Of a stretch of 64,000 nt of DNA, positions 24,919-36,607 are shown in pieces. The notes under the pieces are model-generated. The model worked only from the letters and a program-made list of their open reading frames with translations, was not told where the DNA came from and did not search any database. Both the position numbers and the translations under genes were made by a program. Within the stretch, counting starts at the first letter, position 1. Every line of letters starts with the position of its first letter. This DNA comes from Streptomyces mirabilis (lineage in GTDB: Bacteria > Actinomycetota > Actinomycetes > Streptomycetales > Streptomycetaceae), in contig NZ_CP074102.1 in NCBI RefSeq assembly GCF_018310535.1, positions 6,634,001 to 6,698,000 of the forward strand, written 5' to 3'.

Positions 24919-26019
24919 ATGATCGTTCGGCTCCGGTCGCTCCTGACGCAGTGGACGGCCGTCGTGCCCGTGGTCGCGGTGGTCCTGCTGGTCCTCACCT
25001 GGGGGCGCGAACTGCCCGGCGCGATCGTCGCACTGGTGACCCTGGTCCTGGCCGGGGCGGTGCTGGCCGCGGTCCACCACGCCGAGGTGGTCGCGCACCG
25101 GGTCGGCGAACCCTTCGGTTCCCTCGTTCTGGCCGTCGCGGTCACGATCATCGAAGTGGCGCTCATCGTCACCTTGATGGCGGACGGCGGCGCAAAGAGC
25201 TCGACGCTCGCCCGTGACACGGTGTTCGCGGCCGTGATGATCACGTGCAACGGCATCGTGGGACTGTGCCTGCTCGTCGCCTCCCTGCGCCACGGGCTCG
25301 CCGTCTTCAACGCGGAGGGCACCGGCGCCGCCCTGGCGACCGTCGCGACGCTGGCCACGCTCAGCCTCGTCTTCCCGACCTTCACCACCAGCAAGCCGGG
25401 CCCGGAGTTCTCCACGGTCCAGCTCACCTTCGCCGCGCTCGCCTCACTCGTCCTGTACGGCCTGTTCGTGACGACCCAGACCGTGCGGCACCGCGACTAC
25501 TTCCTCCCGATCACCCGTCTGGGCGAGGTGATCGACGTGGACGAACACGCGAACGCCCCGTCCGCCCGTGCCGCCGGGATCAGCCTGGGCCTGCTCGCCC
25601 TGGCCCTCGTCGGAGTGGTCGGCCTCGCCAAGGGCGTGTCGCCCACCATCGAGTCCGGCGTCGAGGCGGCCGGTATGCCGCAGTCCGTGGTCGGTGTGAT
25701 CATCGCGCTGCTCGTGCTGCTGCCGGAGACCATCGCCGCGGTCCGGTCGGCCCGCCGCGACCGGGTGCAGACGAGCCTGAACCTCGCCCTCGGCTCCGCG
25801 ATGGCCAGCATCGGCCTGACGATTCCCGCGGTCGCCCTGGCGTCCGTCTGGCTCTCCGGACCGCTCGTACTCGGCCTCGGTTCCACCCATATGGTGCTGC
25901 TCGCGCTCACGGTGGTCGTGAGTTCCCTGACGGTCGTCCCCGGACGCGCGACCCCCCTCCAGGGCGGCGTGCATCTGGTGGTGTTCGCGGCGTACTTGGA
26001 GCTGGCGGTCACTCCCTGA
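24919..26019 (+). CDS. ChaA-type calcium/sodium:proton antiporter
   Basis: 366 residues with about eleven membrane helices and two Na_Ca_ex repeats: EPFGSLVLAVAVTIIEVALI (about residue 71) and IIALLVLLPETIAAVRSARR (about residue 260), each with the acidic residue of the cation-binding alpha motif. It probably exports Ca2+ or Na+/K+ in exchange for protons. ATG at 24919 lacks a Shine-Dalgarno sequence; GACGAT ends 6 bases before it, so it is probably leaderless. Its position after terD and terC suggests a shared ion-stress role, though the hairpin at 24822-24858 separates the transcripts. Confidence 0.88.
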   Translation: MIVRLRSLLTQWTAVVPVVAVVLLVLTWGRELPGAIVALVTLVLAGAVLAAVHHAEVVAHRVGEPFGSLVLAVAVTIIEVALIVTLMADGGAKSSTLARDTVFAAVMITCNGIVGLCLLVASLRHGLAVFNAEGTGAALATVATLATLSLVFPTFTTSKPGPEFSTVQLTFAALASLVLYGLFVTTQTVRHRDYFLPITRLGEVIDVDEHANAPSARAAGISLGLLALALVGVVGLAKGVSPTIESGVEAAGMPQSVVGVIIALLVLLPETIAAVRSARRDRVQTSLNLALGSAMASIGLTIPAVALASVWLSGPLVLGLGSTHMVLLALTVVVSSLTVVPGRATPLQGGVHLVVFAAYLELAVTP

Positions 26020-26062
26020 CCGCCCGCACGGTGGAGCCGACACTCAGCCGGTGAGCCGACGC

Positions 26063-27364
26063 TCACTCCGTCGCCGGTGCGACGGCCATCCGGGGCACCG
26101 GCCGGGTCTCCGGCAGCAGTGCGAAACACCCGAGGCTGAACAGGGCGATCCCCGTCAGATACGCCGCCACACCCCAGGGCACCCGCTCTCCCGCGGCCAG
26201 CGCCGTCGCCACGATGGGCGTGAGCGCGCCGCCCAGGACCCCGCCCAGGTTGTAGCCCACCGCCGCCCCCGTGCAGCGCACCCGAGGCTCGTACAACTCC
26301 GGCAGATACGCGGCGATCACGGCGAACATCATGATGAACGCGAGCAGCGCCACCAGGAAGCCCAGGAACATCAACAGGGGTTCGCCGGTCGACAGCAGCG
26401 CGATCATCGGGAACATCCACAGTGCCGAGGCCGTACATCCCGCCAGACACAGCGGCCGCCGTCCATAGCGGTCGCCGAGAAGGGCCATCACGGGTGTCAG
26501 GGAGCCCTTCACCACCACGGCCGCCATGATGCAGGACAGCATGACGGTACGGCTCACCCCGAGCCGCTCGACGCCGTAGGTGAGCGCCCAGGTCGTCACC
26601 GCGTAGAACACGGCGTAGCCGACCGCGAGTCCACCGGCGGTCAGCAGGACGAGCCGCCAGTGGTCGCGCACCACCTCGGCGAGCGGCACACGCGCGTGGT
26701 CCTCCATTTCGAGGAAGCTGGGGCTCTCCGCGAGCGAACTGCGCAGCCACAGCCCCGCGGCAGCGAGCAGGCCCGCCGCCCAGAACGGCACCCGCCACCC
26801 CCATGCCGCGAACTGCGCGTCGGACAGCGTCGCCGACAGCGTCAGCATCACGCCGTTGGCCAGCACGAACCCCAGGGAGGGGCCGATCTGCGGGAAGCTC
26901 GACCACAGGGCGCGCCGCTCGGCGGGCGCGTGCTCAGCGGTCAGCAGCACCGCCCCGCCCCACTCCCCGCCGAGCCCGAGCCCCTGCAGGAAACGCAGTA
27001 CAAGAAGGAGCACGGGGGCGGCCGTACCGATCGAGTCGTACGTCGGCACGCATCCGACCGCGACGGTCGCGGCGCCGGTCAGCAACAGCGAGGCGACGAG
27101 CACCGGCCGTCGTCCGCGCCGGTCCCCGATGTGTCCGAACAGCACCGAGCCGAGCGGACGGGCGACGAAGCCGACGCCGAACGTCGCGAAGGCCGCCAGC
27201 GTTCCCGCCAGCGGTGAGAAGGTCGGGAAGAACAACGGCCCCAGGACCAGGGCGGCCGCGGTCCCGTAGACGAAGAAGTCGTAGAACTCGATGGCCGTTC
27301 CGGCGAGCGAGGCGGCCGCGAGCCGGAGCATGGAGGGCGCCCTTACGATGCGTACGTCGTGCAT
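26063..27364 (-). CDS. MFS transporter of the metabolite:H+ symporter (MHS) family
   Basis: 433 residues, twelve membrane helices. The MHS marks are TAIEFYDFFVYGTAAAL in helix 1, ARPLGSVLFGHIGDRRGRRPVL after helix 2, and RFLQGLGLGGEWGGAVLL in helix 4. Relatives import organic acids, proline/betaine or shikimate; a shikimate-like substrate would fit the divergent aroQ gene, but this is only suggestion. Loops after helices 8 (LGDRYGRRPL) repeat the MFS motif. It converges with the antiporter gene; the 43-bp gap has no strong hairpin. Confidence 0.87.
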   Translation of the reverse strand: MHDVRIVRAPSMLRLAAASLAGTAIEFYDFFVYGTAAALVLGPLFFPTFSPLAGTLAAFATFGVGFVARPLGSVLFGHIGDRRGRRPVLVASLLLTGAATVAVGCVPTYDSIGTAAPVLLLVLRFLQGLGLGGEWGGAVLLTAEHAPAERRALWSSFPQIGPSLGFVLANGVMLTLSATLSDAQFAAWGWRVPFWAAGLLAAAGLWLRSSLAESPSFLEMEDHARVPLAEVVRDHWRLVLLTAGGLAVGYAVFYAVTTWALTYGVERLGVSRTVMLSCIMAAVVVKGSLTPVMALLGDRYGRRPLCLAGCTASALWMFPMIALLSTGEPLLMFLGFLVALLAFIMMFAVIAAYLPELYEPRVRCTGAAVGYNLGGVLGGALTPIVATALAAGERVPWGVAAYLTGIALFSLGCFALLPETRPVPRMAVAPATE

Positions 27365-27587
27365 GCCGCGTCAACTACCCACGGTGATCAACGGTTACGG
27401 GGGCGTGCGGAAGCATGGTGCGCGTCGGAGGCCGACCACGATGCGCCGGAGCAGACCGGCCTCGTACCGCTCGGAGCGGGTCTCATCACGGAATGGACGG
27501 CCCGTCACCGCCGCGCCGTAGCGTGATAGACCGGGTCCGAGCAGCGGTCCTCAACGGGCCGGCAGATCTGGAAGGACCGGAGGAACC

Positions 27588-28061
27588 GTGCCCCGCACCC
27601 TCGCCAACGCCCCGATCATGATCCTCAACGGGCCCAATCTGAACCTTCTCGGGCAGCGTCAGCCGGAGATCTACGGCTCGGACACGCTCGCGGACGTGGA
27701 GGCCCTGTGTGCCAAGGCGGCTGCCGCGCACGGCGGCACGGTGGACTTCCGCCAGTCCAACCACGAGGGCGAGCTGGTGGACTGGATCCACGAGGCGCGC
27801 CTGAACCACGCCGGGATCGTGATCAACCCGGCCGCGTACTCGCACACCTCCGTCGCGATCCTGGACGCGCTCAACGCCTGCGACGGCCTTCCGGTGGTGG
27901 AGGTCCACATCTCCAACATCCACCAGCGCGAGGCGTTCCGGCACCACTCGTACGTCTCGCAGCGGGCCGACGGGGTCATCGCGGGGTGCGGGGTGCAGGG
28001 GTACGCGTTCGCGGTGGAGCGGGTGGCGGCGCTGGCGGGGACGGGGCAGGCGCAGGCCTGA
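27588..28061 (+). CDS. aroQ: Type II 3-dehydroquinate dehydratase
   Basis: 157 residues. The family signature [17 protein letters not shown] has the catalytic Tyr and Arg of the mobile loop; [32 protein letters not shown] and [18 protein letters not shown] (catalytic His) complete the active site. It dehydrates 3-dehydroquinate in the shikimate or quinate pathway as a dodecamer. GTG start with GGAGGAA just upstream. In Streptomyces a second copy can be catabolic; the isolated position does not tell. Only one base separates its stop from that of the convergent ABC ATPase gene. Confidence 0.95.
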   Translation: MPRTLANAPIMILNGPNLNLLGQRQPEIYGSDTLADVEALCAKAAAAHGGTVDFRQSNHEGELVDWIHEARLNHAGIVINPAAYSHTSVAILDALNACDGLPVVEVHISNIHQREAFRHHSYVSQRADGVIAGCGVQGYAFAVERVAALAGTGQAQA

Positions 28062-28062
28062 C

Positions 28063-28815
28063 TCAGAGCCGCCCCGCCTCCACGATCCGGCGCAGGAACC
28101 GCTGGGTGCGCTCCTGTCGCGGGCTTCCGAAGAGCTCCTCGGCCGTGCCGCGTTCGAGTACCACACCGCCGTCCAGGAAGCACACCTGGTCGGCGACCTC
28201 GCGGGCGAAGCCCATCTCGTGCGTGGCCAGCACCATGGTCATGCCTTCGTCCTTCAGGTCCCGGACGACGGACAGGACCTCACCCACGAGCTCCGGGTCG
28301 AGGGCGGCGGTGATCTCGTCGAGGAGCAGCAGTCGGGGACGTACGGCCAACGCGCGGACGATCGCGGCCCGTTGCTGCTGCCCGCCGCTCAGCCGGTCGG
28401 GATACTCGCCCGCCTTCGCGCCCAGGCCGAGCCGGTCGAGCAGCTCACGCGCGTGTGCCTCGGCCTCCGCGCGGCCCACGCCGTGCACGCGGCGCGGGGC
28501 GAGCGTGATGTTCTCCAGCACGGTCATGTGCGGGAAGAGGTTGTACGCCTGGAAGACCACGCCGATCCGACGGCGTACGGCATCGTGGTCGGCCCTCGGG
28601 TCGGTGATCTCCTCGTCGTCCAGCCAGATCGCGCCGTCGTCGATCTCCTCGAGGAGGTTCGCACAGCGCAGCAGGGTCGACTTGCCGGAGCCGGAGGCGC
28701 CGATCAGCGCGGTCACCGTGTGCGGGGCGACCTCCAGGTCGACGTCCCGCAGTACGACGGAGTCGCCGAAGGTCTTGCGGACGGATTCCATCCGCAGCAC
28801 CGGTGTGCCGGTCAT
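28063..28815 (-). CDS. Polar amino-acid ABC transporter ATP-binding protein
   Basis: 250 residues with Walker [15 protein letters not shown]-loop VFQAYNLFPHMTV, ABC signature LSGGQQQRAAIVRAL, Walker B LLLLDEITAALDP and H-loop ATHEMGF, the pattern of GlnQ/HisP-type ATPases. It overlaps the permease gene by ATGA (28812-28815) and is the last of a three-gene importer operon (binding protein, permease, ATPase). Aligned with the closing AAEELFGSP motif of polar amino-acid systems. Confidence 0.93.
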   Translation of the reverse strand: MTGTPVLRMESVRKTFGDSVVLRDVDLEVAPHTVTALIGASGSGKSTLLRCANLLEEIDDGAIWLDDEEITDPRADHDAVRRRIGVVFQAYNLFPHMTVLENITLAPRRVHGVGRAEAEAHARELLDRLGLGAKAGEYPDRLSGGQQQRAAIVRALAVRPRLLLLDEITAALDPELVGEVLSVVRDLKDEGMTMVLATHEMGFAREVADQVCFLDGGVVLERGTAEELFGSPRQERTQRFLRRIVEAGRL

Positions 28816-29726
28816 ATGGTCCCTCCCTGGGCCCGCTGACGGTCCATCCGGGCCGTGATCCAGTCCGTGAAGCGGGTCATCGGGATGGTCAGCGCTACGA
28901 AGACCAGTCCCGCGACGATGTACGGCGTGTAGTTGAGGCTGCGGCCCACGATGATGTCGGCGGCCCGCACCGCGTCGACCGCGCCGCCGATCGACACGAG
29001 CCCGGTGTCCTTCTGGAGGGACACCAGGTCGTTGAGGAGCGGCGGCACCTGGCGGCGTACCGCCTGGGGGAGGACGACGTAGCGCAGGGCCTGCCGGTTG
29101 GTGAGCCCCAGCGAACGGGCCGCGGCACGCTGCGAGGGGTGGATGGACTCGATGCCGGCACGGAACACCTCGGCGACGTACGCCGAGTACGTCAGCGTCA
29201 GCGCCGTACCGCCCAGAAGGACCGGGTCCACGGTGACGCCCTGCAGCCGCAGCGCGGGGACGCCCAGGACCACGATCATCAGGTTGATGATGAGCGGGAG
29301 GCCGCGGAAGAAGTCCGTGTACGCGGCGGCCAGCGCCCGTACGGGGAAGAACACCGGGCCGCGCAGGGTGCGGGCGATGGCGATCAGCATGCCCAGGACG
29401 AGGACCGCGACGCCGCATATCAGGAGCAGCCGTACGTTCAGCCACAGCCCTTCGAGGACCTTGGGGAACGCCTCGCGCGCGTACTGCCCGTTGAAGAACG
29501 TCTCCTTGGTGCGCGACCAGCCGGGCGCGTTGACGACGACGAGGTACAGCACGACGCCGGTGACCAGGGTGGAGAGCGCGGCGATCGCCGTCGCGCGGCG
29601 GGCGCGGGCGCGCTTGTGGCGCTCCCGCTCGATCCGCCGTTGCGACGGGACGTACGCCTCGGGCATGTCGCCCTCGCCGGAGCTCTCGCCGGAGTCCTCT
29701 CCCGACTCCTCCTTGGTGACGGTCAC
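28812..29726 (-). CDS. Amino-acid ABC transporter permease
   Basis: 304 residues. A hydrophilic N-terminus of about 50 residues (acidic Glu/Ser/Gly, then RRIERERHKRARARRAT) precedes the membrane part, which has an EAA loop, AAARSLGLTNRQALRYVVLPQA, and the HisMQ-type entry NVRLLLICGVAVLVLGMLIAIARTL. The GTG at 29726 overlaps the binding-protein stop (GTGA). There is a single permease gene, so the channel should be a homodimer. Substrate: polar amino acid, type unknown. Confidence 0.88.
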   Translation of the reverse strand: MTVTKEESGEDSGESSGEGDMPEAYVPSQRRIERERHKRARARRATAIAALSTLVTGVVLYLVVVNAPGWSRTKETFFNGQYAREAFPKVLEGLWLNVRLLLICGVAVLVLGMLIAIARTLRGPVFFPVRALAAAYTDFFRGLPLIINLMIVVLGVPALRLQGVTVDPVLLGGTALTLTYSAYVAEVFRAGIESIHPSQRAAARSLGLTNRQALRYVVLPQAVRRQVPPLLNDLVSLQKDTGLVSIGGAVDAVRAADIIVGRSLNYTPYIVAGLVFVALTIPMTRFTDWITARMDRQRAQGGTI

Positions 29727-30607
29727 TTGAGCACCGGAGCGTCGACGGCCTCGGACAGCCACTGCTTCTCGATCGAGGCGAGCGTGCCGTCCTGACGCAG
29801 GGCGTCCACGGCCTTCGTCACGCACGAGGTCAGGGCGCTGCCCTTGTCGAGGACGAGTCCGAACTGTTCGGGCGTGCCGCCGGTGTTCTCGAACTGCCCG
29901 ACGATCTTGGCGTCGGTCACCTCGGCCGCCGTGATGTAGAAGGCGGTCGGCAGGTCGACCACGATGGCGTCGACCTGGCCGTTCTTCAGCGCGGACTTGG
30001 CCTGATCGTTCTTCGCGTACGCGGCCGGCTGCTGGGTCGGCTTCACCACGTCGTCGATGTAGTTCAGGCTGGTGGTGCCGACCTGGGCGCCCAGCTTGAC
30101 GCCCTTGAGGTCCGCGATGCTCTTCGCCTTCGCGGCCTTGGAGCCCTTGAGCGCGATGACGGCCTGGCGGACGTCGTAGTAGCCGGACGAGAAGTCCACC
30201 GCCTTCTTGCGCTCGGCGCTGATCGACACCTGGTTGATGTCGAAGTCGAAGGTCTTCACGCCGGGCGCGAAGGCCTTGTTGAAGGGGACGGTCTGCCAGA
30301 CGACGGCGCTCTTGTCGTAGCCGAGCTGCTTGGCCACGGCGTACGCGATCGCGGACTCGAAGCCCTTGCCGTTCGCGGGCTTGTCGTCCTTGAACCACGG
30401 CTCGTACGCGGGCTCGTCGGTCGCGATGGTCAGCTTGCCGGACGTCCGGGTGCCCAACGCGCCCTTCGCGCAGGCTTCCCCGGTTGTCCCGGAGGCGTTG
30501 GCGGAGGCTTTGTCCTCCGGCTGCGGGGCACAGCCCACGGCGACGGCGAGCAGGGCGACGGTGGCGGCGGACGCGACGCGGCGCAGGGTGCGTTGGGCGA
30601 GATGCAT
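29723..30607 (-). CDS. Amino-acid ABC transporter substrate-binding lipoprotein
   Basis: 294 residues. A lipoprotein signal (basic TLRRV, hydrophobic core, lipobox AVGC at about residue 26) anchors it outside the membrane. The SBP_bac_3 fold is clear: LTIATDEPAYEPWF, GFESAIAYAVAKQLGY, FDFDINQVSISAERKKAVDFS (type-II periplasmic signature), GAQVGTTSLNYI and GQVDAIVVDLPTA. The Asp/Arg-type ligand clamp is not resolvable from sequence alone, so glutamate, glutamine or a basic amino acid all remain possible. The start at MHLAQR fits the signal peptide, though no clear Shine-Dalgarno sequence precedes it. Confidence 0.9.
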   Translation of the reverse strand: MHLAQRTLRRVASAATVALLAVAVGCAPQPEDKASANASGTTGEACAKGALGTRTSGKLTIATDEPAYEPWFKDDKPANGKGFESAIAYAVAKQLGYDKSAVVWQTVPFNKAFAPGVKTFDFDINQVSISAERKKAVDFSSGYYDVRQAVIALKGSKAAKAKSIADLKGVKLGAQVGTTSLNYIDDVVKPTQQPAAYAKNDQAKSALKNGQVDAIVVDLPTAFYITAAEVTDAKIVGQFENTGGTPEQFGLVLDKGSALTSCVTKAVDALRQDGTLASIEKQWLSEAVDAPVLK

Positions 30608-30742
30608 GGCGGGAGAGTGACAGCGCGGCATGCCGTTTGTCGAGGTCACAGCGGTAAATGTCCGCATGGTGGGAACGTGTGTTGCGGTCCTGTGAACGCT
30701 CGATGAGAAGAGCCGCGGATCGGCCTGCGGACGGCTCTGCCG

Positions 30743-30783
30743 GGGCCGCCGGCCGAGGGCGGGGATCGACAGGCCGGCGGCCC
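30743..30783 (-). terminator. Hairpin downstream of the MBL hydrolase gene
   Basis: GGGCCGCCGGCC (30743-30754) and GGCCGGCGGCCC (30772-30783) form a perfect 12-bp stem with a 17-base loop. It lies in the 342-bp region between the MBL stop (30950) and the importer operon start (30607), which otherwise holds no gene. It probably ends the transcript coming from the MBL gene. Confidence 0.6.
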
Positions 30784-30949
30784 GTTTCGCGTCAGGAGCC
30801 GTCGACCTGAGCGGGGCTGCTTCCAGTGGACTGCACCACTGCACGCGCCGGGAGCGCGCGCAGGGCGCCGGCGCGTGCGCTCCATTCACACGGGGCGCGT
30901 GTTCGCGGACTTCACGCCCTGCCGGCCGGGGTTCGTCACCTGGCCGGAG

Positions 30950-31606
30950 TCACCAGCCGCGCGCGTGCCACTCCGGAAGGTGCGGCCGTTCGGCGCCCAG
31001 CGTCGTGTCGTTGCCGTGCCCCGGGTAGACCCAGGTCTCGTCCGGCAGTGCGTCGAAGATCTTCGTCTCGACGTCGCGGATGAGGCTGGCGAACGCCTTC
31101 GGGTCCTTGCGGGTGTTGCCCACACCGCCGGGGAAGAGACAGTCCCCGGTGAACACGTGCGGATGCCCGTGCGGGTCGTCGTAGACGAGGGCGATCGAGC
31201 CCGGCGTGTGCCCCACGAGGTGGCGCGCGGTGAGTTCCACGCGCCCCACCCGGATCGTGTCGCCGTCGCCCACGAGGACGTCGGTCGGCACGGGGATGCC
31301 CTCGGCGTCGTCCCGGCCCGCATAGGTGCGGGCGCCGGTGGCCACCACGACCTCCGCGAGCGCCTGCCAGTGGTCGCCGTGCTGATGTGTGGTGACGACG
31401 GACGCGATGCCGTCGTCACCGATCAGCGTGAGCAGGGTGCCGGCATCGTTGGCCGCGTCGATCAGCAGCTGCTCGTCGGTGGCCCGGCAGCGCAGCAGAT
31501 AGGCGTTGTTGTCCATCGGGCCGACCGCGACCTTGGAGATCATCAGGTTCTGCAGCTCGTGCACATCGGCTGGTCCGCCGACCTTCACCGCTCCGCTGTA
31601 CGTCAT
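30950..31606 (-). CDS. MBL-fold metallohydrolase, glyoxalase II-like
   Basis: 218 residues with the metallo-beta-lactamase motif THQHGDHWQAL (three metal ligands), LVGHTPGSIALVY (His), HVFTGDCLFPGGVGN (bridging Asp) and VYPGHGNDTTLGAE (last His). Such small enzymes hydrolyse thioesters, including mycothiol or hydroxyacyl-glutathione-type substrates. It is adjacent to a DinB/mycothiol-dependent enzyme-like gene on the same strand, nine bases upstream, which would fit a mycothiol-conjugate role; that link is inference. Confidence 0.9.
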   Translation of the reverse strand: MTYSGAVKVGGPADVHELQNLMISKVAVGPMDNNAYLLRCRATDEQLLIDAANDAGTLLTLIGDDGIASVVTTHQHGDHWQALAEVVVATGARTYAGRDDAEGIPVPTDVLVGDGDTIRVGRVELTARHLVGHTPGSIALVYDDPHGHPHVFTGDCLFPGGVGNTRKDPKAFASLIRDVETKIFDALPDETWVYPGHGNDTTLGAERPHLPEWHARGW

Positions 31607-31615
31607 GACGGCAGC

Positions 31616-32305
31616 CTATAGCGGGGGGAGCGCGGGGAGGGGCCCGCCATCGGCGCTCAGCCCCGAACCGTCACGCCGTCCGCAGAGCCAGCCGAGCAGC
31701 GCCGGAGCGGGACCGGTCACCTTAACCTCGGGTCCGCCCTCGGCGTCGCGTCCCGTGCTCCACACGCGCGCGCCGTCGGTGATCCGTGTGGACGGCACCT
31801 CGGGGTGCCCCGTGAAGCGATCGGCGAGGAACTCGATCTCCCGTTCCACGAACTCCTCCGGGAGATCTTCGAGCTCGTACCCGATCCCCAGATCCACGTG
31901 ATGCAGCTCGACCTCGCCCCAGCGCCGGAACGGCACCCGGGCCGCGGAGTCCGTGACCCCGCCCCGCAGCTCCACCGTGCGCGACCAGTCCGCGGGCACG
32001 GCCCCCACGTCCTGGAACCGGGCCGCGCTCTCCCGCAGGTCCGCGAGCTGTACGTCCAGGGGGCGCGGCGCGTCCCGCTCGATGTCGGCGTCCCGGGCCT
32101 CCCCGGAGACGTACATGGGGCGCCCGTCGAGGACGTTCACGAGTGCGTCCGCGTTACGGGCGAGGTGGGCGAGCACATGGCCGCGGCTCCAGCCGGGCAG
32201 CCGTGACGACTCGGCCATGGAAGCGTTGTCCAGTTCGGCGGCTGCGTTGAGCAGTCGTTCGGTCGCGTCGCGTACAGACGCCAGGTCGCGCGCATGATCC
32301 ATCAT
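31616..32305 (-). CDS. Maleylpyruvate isomerase-family mycothiol-dependent enzyme-like protein
   Basis: 229 residues. The N-terminal DinB-like four-helix bundle has GWSRGHVLAHLARNADALVNVL with the conserved His, and a second His pair appears at RRWGEVELHHVDLGIGYEL; these form the divalent metal site of the TIGR03083 family. The C-terminal third (EVKVTGPAPALLGWLCGRRDGSGL) matches the SCP2-like end seen in these proteins. The reaction is unknown. The start is ATG at 32305 or 32302, with no strong Shine-Dalgarno sequence. It probably is co-transcribed with the MBL gene and is divergent from uvrA. Confidence 0.85.
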   Translation of the reverse strand: MMDHARDLASVRDATERLLNAAAELDNASMAESSRLPGWSRGHVLAHLARNADALVNVLDGRPMYVSGEARDADIERDAPRPLDVQLADLRESAARFQDVGAVPADWSRTVELRGGVTDSAARVPFRRWGEVELHHVDLGIGYELEDLPEEFVEREIEFLADRFTGHPEVPSTRITDGARVWSTGRDAEGGPEVKVTGPAPALLGWLCGRRDGSGLSADGGPLPALPPL

Positions 32306-32528
32306 GCGGCCGACCCTAGCCCCGCCACACGTTCGGGTGAAGGTGGTCGGGCACGCCCGCAAATCGAATGCACGTGCTATACCCTCGGGTGCGGCGTCGG
32401 GCATGCTGGATGGCCCGGGATTGTTGTGAACCAGGGAAAGCAACCGGCGCTGTCAGTGGCTCCCCCTAGTCTGGGAAAGACGGGGGCCTCGGCCCCTGTC
32501 ACTTCTCTCAAGAAAGGTGCGGACCGGC

Positions 32529-35570
<3,042 letters not shown>

Positions 35571-35606
35571 TCCGGCCGGGCCAGGCCGGACACGTCACGA
35601 AAAACA

Positions 35607-35639
35607 CGGTGCCCCATGGGAACTCCCCATGGGGCACCG
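35607..35639. terminator. Bidirectional terminator between uvrA and the sugar kinase operon
   Basis: CGGTGCCCCATGGG (35607-35620) pairs perfectly over 14 bp with 35626-35639 around AACTC. The minus-strand transcript of the kinase operon would run into TGTTTTTCG right after the stem, so the T-run serves that direction; the stem serves uvrA. Confidence 0.85.
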
Positions 35640-35695
35640 CCCGTTGCGCGGTCAGCCGCCCTTGGACCACATCGGTCGCAGAGGATCCAGCTGCC

Positions 35696-36607
35696 TCAGG
35701 GGGCGGCGAGTTCCGCGGCGAACGGCGGCTCCGCGCCCGCTCGTGAGCAGGTGATCGCCGCCGCGCGGGCCGCGAACCGCAGCAGCTCGCTCCAACCGTC
35801 GGGGCCCAGCTCGGCCAGCGCCGCCGGGGACAGCGCGTCCCGCGTGGCCAGGCCGTGCAGCAGGGCCGCGTTCACCGTGTCTCCGGCGCCGATGGTGTCC
35901 ACGACCTCGACCGGCTCACCGGGCACGGAGTGGACCGAGCCGTCCTGGGTGAACACCGTCAGGCCGTCGCCGCCCTGGGTGATCACGACGGCCGCGGGAC
36001 CGGACGCCAGCCACTCGCGCGGGGTGCCGCCCAGCCACAGCGCGTCCTCCTCGGAGAGTTTGAGGAGCGACACCGACGGCAGCCAGCTCTTGAAGCGGGC
36101 CCGATAGGCGTCCGCGTCGGGAATGAGCACGGCCCGAATGTTCGGGTCGAGCGTGGTGAACACACCGCGCGCGGCGGCCGCCCGCATCAGCTCCTCGTAG
36201 GCGCTCGCGCCCGGCTCCAGGACCAGCGAGCAGGTCCCGAACGACACCGCCCGGGTGGCGTCCGGGAGCCGGTCCGGTGCGGCGAACAGGCGGTCGGCCG
36301 TGCCCTCGACGTAGAAGGAGTACGCCGCCGAGCCGTCCGCGTCGATGGAGGCGACCGCGAGGGTCGTCGGCTCCGTCCCGCGCTGCACGGAGGAGACATC
36401 GACGCCCGCCTCGTGCAGCCCGCCGAGGAGCGCCTCACCGAAGGCGTCGTACGAGACCCGGGAGCAGAAGGCGGTGGGGGAGCCGAGGCGGCCCAGCGCC
36501 ACCGCCGTGTTGTAGGGGCCGCCGCCGCGTGCGGGCCGCAGGCTGACGAGCGCGCCCGCGCCCTGCGGTACCAGGTCGATCAGGGCCTCACCGGCGACGA
36601 CGATCAC
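35696..36607 (-). CDS. PfkB-family carbohydrate kinase (fructokinase-like)
   Basis: 303 residues. Substrate motifs AGEALIDLVPQG and GGGPYNTAVALGRLG are at the N-terminus and VVDTIGAGDTVNAALLHGL carries the catalytic Asp at the C-terminus. This matches fructokinases/2-keto-3-deoxygluconate-type kinases. The GTG start at 36607 overlaps the lacI stop (GTGA), so the regulator and kinase are translated together. The sugar is not determined; the regulator would respond to it or its phosphate. Confidence 0.9.
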   Translation of the reverse strand: MIVVAGEALIDLVPQGAGALVSLRPARGGGPYNTAVALGRLGSPTAFCSRVSYDAFGEALLGGLHEAGVDVSSVQRGTEPTTLAVASIDADGSAAYSFYVEGTADRLFAAPDRLPDATRAVSFGTCSLVLEPGASAYEELMRAAAARGVFTTLDPNIRAVLIPDADAYRARFKSWLPSVSLLKLSEEDALWLGGTPREWLASGPAAVVITQGGDGLTVFTQDGSVHSVPGEPVEVVDTIGAGDTVNAALLHGLATRDALSPAALAELGPDGWSELLRFAARAAAITCSRAGAEPPFAAELAAP

